Below, piece by piece: positions 6,984 through 9,420 of a DNA stretch of 9,420 nucleotides. Position numbers and translations under genes: made by a program. The stretch lies in assembly GCA_946478645.1 (NCBI GenBank), contig CAMLCW010000202.1, forward strand, positions 1 to 9,420, written 5' to 3'. The stretch is from an uncultured Variovorax sp. GTDB lineage: Bacteria; Pseudomonadota; Gammaproteobacteria; Burkholderiales; Burkholderiaceae. The notes beneath the pieces are model-generated. The model saw only the letters and a list, made by a program, of their open reading frames with translations, had not been told where the DNA came from and did not search any database. Position 1 is the stretch's first letter; every line of letters begins with the position of its first letter.

Positions 6984-8951
6984 GTGAACAATTCCACACA
7001 CGCTCCCACGTTTCCACGCCTGCTGCTGGCGCATGCGCAGGCGCAGCCCGCATCGCCCGCGATCCGCGAGAAGGACCTCGGCATCTGGCAGACCTGGACC
7101 TGGCGCGAGGTGGCGCAAGAGGTGCGCGAGATCGCCTGCGGCCTCGCAAGCCTGGGCTTCAAGGCCTTCGACAACCTGGCGATCGTGGGCGCCAACCGCC
7201 CGCACCTGTACATGGCGGTGGTGGCGGCGCAAAGCCTGCGCGGCGTGCCGGTGCCGCTCTACCAGGACGCGGTGGCCAATGAGATGGTGTTCATGCTCGA
7301 CGACGCGTCGATCGACTTCGTGATCGTCGAAGACCAGGAGCAGGTCGACAAACTGCTCGAATGCCGCGAGCTGCAGGCCGCGGCCGGCCGGCCCGACCGC
7401 CTGCGCTGCATCGTGTACGACGACCCCAAGGGCCTGCGGCACTACGACCAGCCGGGCCTGATGAGCTACGACCAGTTGCGCGAACGGGGCCGCGCGTTCG
7501 ACACGGCCAACCCCGGCGTGTACGACGCGGCTGTGGCCAGCGGCGAGCCCGGCGACGTGGGCGTGATCCTCTACACCTCGGGCACCACGGGGCGGCCCAA
7601 GGGCGTGTGCCAGACGCATGCGAGCTTCATCGCGGCGGGCCGCGGCGGCGTCGAGACCGACCGGCTCGGGCCCGGCGACAACATCATGAGCTACCTGCCG
7701 ATGGCCTGGGTGGGCGACCACCTGTTCTCGGTGGCGCAGTGGCTGGTGGGCGGCTTCACGCTCAATTGCCCGGAGTCGTCGGCCACGGTGATGAACGACA
7801 TGCGCGAGATCGGCCCGAGCTACTACTTCGGCCCGCCGCGCACCTTCGAGGGCCTACTGACCGCGGTGTCGATCCGCATGGAAGACGCGGCCGCGCCCAA
7901 GCGCTGGCTCTATGCCAAATTCATGGGGCTGGCGCAGCGCGTGGGCGCCGACATCCTGAACGGCCAGCCGGTGGGCGCGTGGGACCGCTTCAAGTACGCG
8001 CTGGGCGACGTGATGGTCTACGGCCCGCTGCGCAATGTGCTGGGCATGAGCCGCATCCGCGTGGCGTACACCGCGGGCGCGGCGATCGGGCCCGACCTGT
8101 TCCGCTTCTACCGCTCGATCGGCGTGAACCTGAAGCAGTTCTACGGCCAGACCGAGACCTGCGCCTACGTGTGCCTGCAGCAGGACGGCAAGGTCAAGCT
8201 GCAGACGGTGGGCACGGCGGCGCCGGGCATCGAACTCAAGATCGCGCACGACGGCGAGGTGCTGGTGCGCGGCGTGTCGGTGCTGAAGGAATACTACAAG
8301 CGCCCCGACGCCACGGCCGAGGTGCTCGACGCCGAAGGCTACTTCCACACCGGCGACGCGGGCGTGCTCGATGCCGAGGGGCACCTTCGCATCATCGACC
8401 GCGCCAAGGATGTGGGCCGGCTCGCCGGCGGCGCGATGTTCGCGCCCAACTACATCGAGAACAAGCTCAAGTTCTTTCCGCAGATCAAGGAGGCGGTGTG
8501 CTTCGGGCATGCGCGCAACGAGGTCTGCGCCTTCATCAACATCGACTACGAAGCGGTGGGCAACTGGGCCGAGCGGCGCGGGCTGGCCTATGGCGGCTAC
8601 GTCGACCTGGCCGGCAAGCCCGACGTGCTGGCGCTGATTGCCGAATGCATCGAAAAGGTGAATGCCGACCTGGCCGCCGAACCCGGCATGGGCGAGACGC
8701 AGATCGCGCGCTTCCTGGTGCTGCACAAGGAGCTCGACCCCGACGACGACGAACTCACGCGCACGCGCAAGGTGCGGCGCGGCTTCATCGCCGAGAAGTA
8801 CGCGGTGCTGGTCGATGCGCTCTACGGCGGCAAGGCCGAGCAGTTCATCGAGACGCAGGTCAAGTTCGAGGACGGCCGCACGGGCGTGGTGAGCGCCACG
8901 CTCGCGATCGTCGATGCGAAGCGGTTTGCGGTGCTGAAGGAGGCTGCATGA
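6984..8951 (+). CDS. AMP-forming acyl-CoA synthetase, long-chain/bubblegum-like group
   Basis: A 655-aa cytosolic adenylate-forming ligase that activates a carboxylic acid to its acyl-CoA using ATP and CoA. Core motifs seen: P-loop YTSGTTGRPKG (197-207), YGQTETCA (387-394), YFHTGDAG (453-460), LRIIDRAKDVG (468-478), the linker-following GGAMFAPNYIENKLKFF (482-498), and LTRTRKVRRG near the C-terminus (591-600), which carries the late lysine. The FAPNYIENKLKF form and overall length fit the long-chain fatty acyl-CoA synthetase group (COG1022-like). The GTG at 6984 is chosen because homology-like sequence begins right there and the only earlier in-frame ATG (6894) overlaps the divergent regulator gene and crosses the operator. 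No clear ribosome site is visible. The position ahead of a LivG-type ABC gene suggests that the imported compound is its substrate, which could be a fatty or aryl acid. Confidence 0.93.
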   Translation: MNNSTHAPTFPRLLLAHAQAQPASPAIREKDLGIWQTWTWREVAQEVREIACGLASLGFKAFDNLAIVGANRPHLYMAVVAAQSLRGVPVPLYQDAVANEMVFMLDDASIDFVIVEDQEQVDKLLECRELQAAAGRPDRLRCIVYDDPKGLRHYDQPGLMSYDQLRERGRAFDTANPGVYDAAVASGEPGDVGVILYTSGTTGRPKGVCQTHASFIAAGRGGVETDRLGPGDNIMSYLPMAWVGDHLFSVAQWLVGGFTLNCPESSATVMNDMREIGPSYYFGPPRTFEGLLTAVSIRMEDAAAPKRWLYAKFMGLAQRVGADILNGQPVGAWDRFKYALGDVMVYGPLRNVLGMSRIRVAYTAGAAIGPDLFRFYRSIGVNLKQFYGQTETCAYVCLQQDGKVKLQTVGTAAPGIELKIAHDGEVLVRGVSVLKEYYKRPDATAEVLDAEGYFHTGDAGVLDAEGHLRIIDRAKDVGRLAGGAMFAPNYIENKLKFFPQIKEAVCFGHARNEVCAFINIDYEAVGNWAERRGLAYGGYVDLAGKPDVLALIAECIEKVNADLAAEPGMGETQIARFLVLHKELDPDDDELTRTRKVRRGFIAEKYAVLVDALYGGKAEQFIETQVKFEDGRTGVVSATLAIVDAKRFAVLKEAA

Positions 8952-9106
8952 AATACGGACTTCCGGACGCAGAGGACGCGAAGGTTTCGCAGAAGTCGCA
9001 AAAGATAAACATGAGAAATCCATTGAAGTCCTTCTGCGACCTCTGCGTAGCTTTTGTCTTCCTTCTGCGTCCGGAAGTCCGCATCCAGGGGCGCACCCAT
9101 GGCTAG
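8948..9106 (+). CDS. Possible 52-aa bridging open frame within the palindromic repeat
   Basis: An ATG at 8948 overlaps the synthetase stop codon (ATGA). The frame then runs through the whole inverted-repeat element and stops at 9106, eight bases into the next gene, whose ATG is at 9099. The predicted peptide (begins MKYGLPDAEDAK) resembles no protein I know, and its sequence is dictated by the repeat. It may serve only to carry ribosomes across the insertion and keep coupling between the flanking genes, or it may be chance. Confidence 0.2.
   Translation: MKYGLPDAEDAKVSQKSQKINMRNPLKSFCDLCVAFVFLLRPEVRIQGRTHG
8956..9081. repeat. Imperfect long inverted repeat of CGCAGAGG-type units (REP/MITE-like)
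   Basis: Outer arms are perfect: CGGACTTCCGGACGCAGA at 8956-8973 and its complement at 9064-9081. Inner arms at 8988-9004 and 9031-9047 pair with two mismatches in 17 bases. The apical loop is 9005-9030. Units of the form CGCAGA(A/G)G recur along both arms (8967-8974, 8988-8995, and inverted at 9040-9047 and 9062-9069). Base composition and texture differ from both flanking genes. This looks like an intergenic palindromic repeat inserted between the synthetase and livG-type genes; no transposase is present. Similar CTCTGCG-rich hairpins are, to my knowledge, common between genes in several bacterial groups. Confidence 0.8.
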
Positions 9107-9420
9107 CAAGACAGGCGACGTCATTCTCGACGTGCAGAACATCTCGCTGAGCTTCGGCGGCGTGAAGGCGCTGACAGACATCAGCTTCGACGTGCGCGAG
9201 CACGAGGTGCGGGCCATCATCGGGCCGAACGGCGCGGGCAAGAGCTCGATGCTCAACTGCATCAACGGCGTGTACTGGCCGCAGCAGGGCTCCATCACCT
9301 TCCGCGGCCAGACCTTCAAGCACATGAACTCGCGCCAGGTGGCCGAGATGGGCGTGGCGCGCACGTTCCAGAACCTGGCGCTGTTCAAGGGCATGAGCGT
9401 GCTCGACAACATCATGACGG
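9099..9420 (+). CDS. LivG-type ABC transporter ATP-binding protein (partial, cut by window end)
   Basis: The first 107 codons of an ABC ATPase of the branched-chain amino acid (Liv) uptake family. Visible motifs are ISLSFGGVKALTDISFDV (15-32), Walker A GPNGAGKS (42-49), the NGVYWPQQGSITFRG stretch (56-70), and the Q-loop region ARTFQNLALFKGMSVLDNI (87-105) with Gln91. These are characteristic of LivG rather than LivF. AGGGG lies seven bases before the ATG. In this family the ATPase powers import with two permeases and a periplasmic binding protein, expected downstream. Liv systems linked to acyl-CoA synthetases often carry substrates other than amino acids, such as aromatic or short-chain acids; the substrate here is unknown. 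Confidence 0.93.
   Translation, partial: MASKTGDVILDVQNISLSFGGVKALTDISFDVREHEVRAIIGPNGAGKSSMLNCINGVYWPQQGSITFRGQTFKHMNSRQVAEMGVARTFQNLALFKGMSVLDNIMT

Noticed and set aside
8956..9081. CRISPR-like or Rho-independent terminator reading of the repeat
   Set aside because: There are no regularly spaced direct repeats with unique spacers, and no T-run follows the hairpin; the palindromic intergenic element reading fits better.
7361..9106. 581-codon plus-strand frame overlapping the acyl-CoA synthetase
   Set aside because: Arg/Ala/Gly-rich shadow of the real gene. Only its last 52 codons, after the synthetase stop, are considered separately as the bridging frame.
7854..9323. 489-codon minus-strand frame antisense to the synthetase and the LivG-type gene
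   Set aside because: His/Val/Ala-rich antisense shadow crossing two well-supported genes and the repeat; no recognisable domain.

Overview
The window looks like chromosomal DNA from a high-GC betaproteobacterium, most likely a Comamonadaceae member such as Variovorax or a relative. The grounds are the strong G/C bias at third codon positions from about 3.4 kb onward, a BCCT transporter, and an acyl-CoA synthetase placed next to a Liv-type ABC transporter. The genus is inferred, not demonstrated.

Layout. (1) 1-2780, plus strand: a 923-codon Ski2-like superfamily 2 DExH helicase. Its base composition and codon use are clearly less GC-rich than the rest, so it looks like the 3' end of a horizontally acquired cassette, plausibly antiviral defence (Hachiman HamB-like is the leading guess). 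Its partner gene would lie off the left edge. (2) 2781-3019: a short gap between convergent genes with no recognisable gene. (3) 3020-5548, minus strand: a small GFA/CENP-V-type zinc protein downstream of a 693-aa BCCT-family transporter, probably for quaternary ammonium compounds. The transporter has its own sigma70-like promoter. (4) 5638-6899, minus strand: a Crp/Fnr-family regulator whose stop codon overlaps (ATGA) the start of an unrecognised 159-aa helical protein. (5) 6900-6983: a divergent control region centred on a perfect 18-bp palindrome with Crp-family half-site geometry. (6) 6984-8951, plus strand: a 655-aa AMP-forming acyl-CoA synthetase with a GTG start. (7) 8952-9098: a large imperfect inverted-repeat element made of CGCAGAGG-like units, which carries a small open frame bridging the two flanking genes. 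(8) 9099-9420: the start of a LivG-type ABC ATPase, cut by the window end.

How the parts work together. The Crp/Fnr protein probably controls its own gene and the divergent synthetase/Liv-transporter operon through the shared palindrome. That operon most plausibly imports and CoA-activates a carboxylic acid of unknown identity. The BCCT transporter and GFA protein form a separate unit, and the helicase is unrelated accessory DNA.

Most interesting items: the Crp/Fnr operator and its match to an unusual recognition helix, the palindromic element with its read-through frame, the uncharacterised protein coupled to the regulator, and the island helicase whose partner lies off-window.
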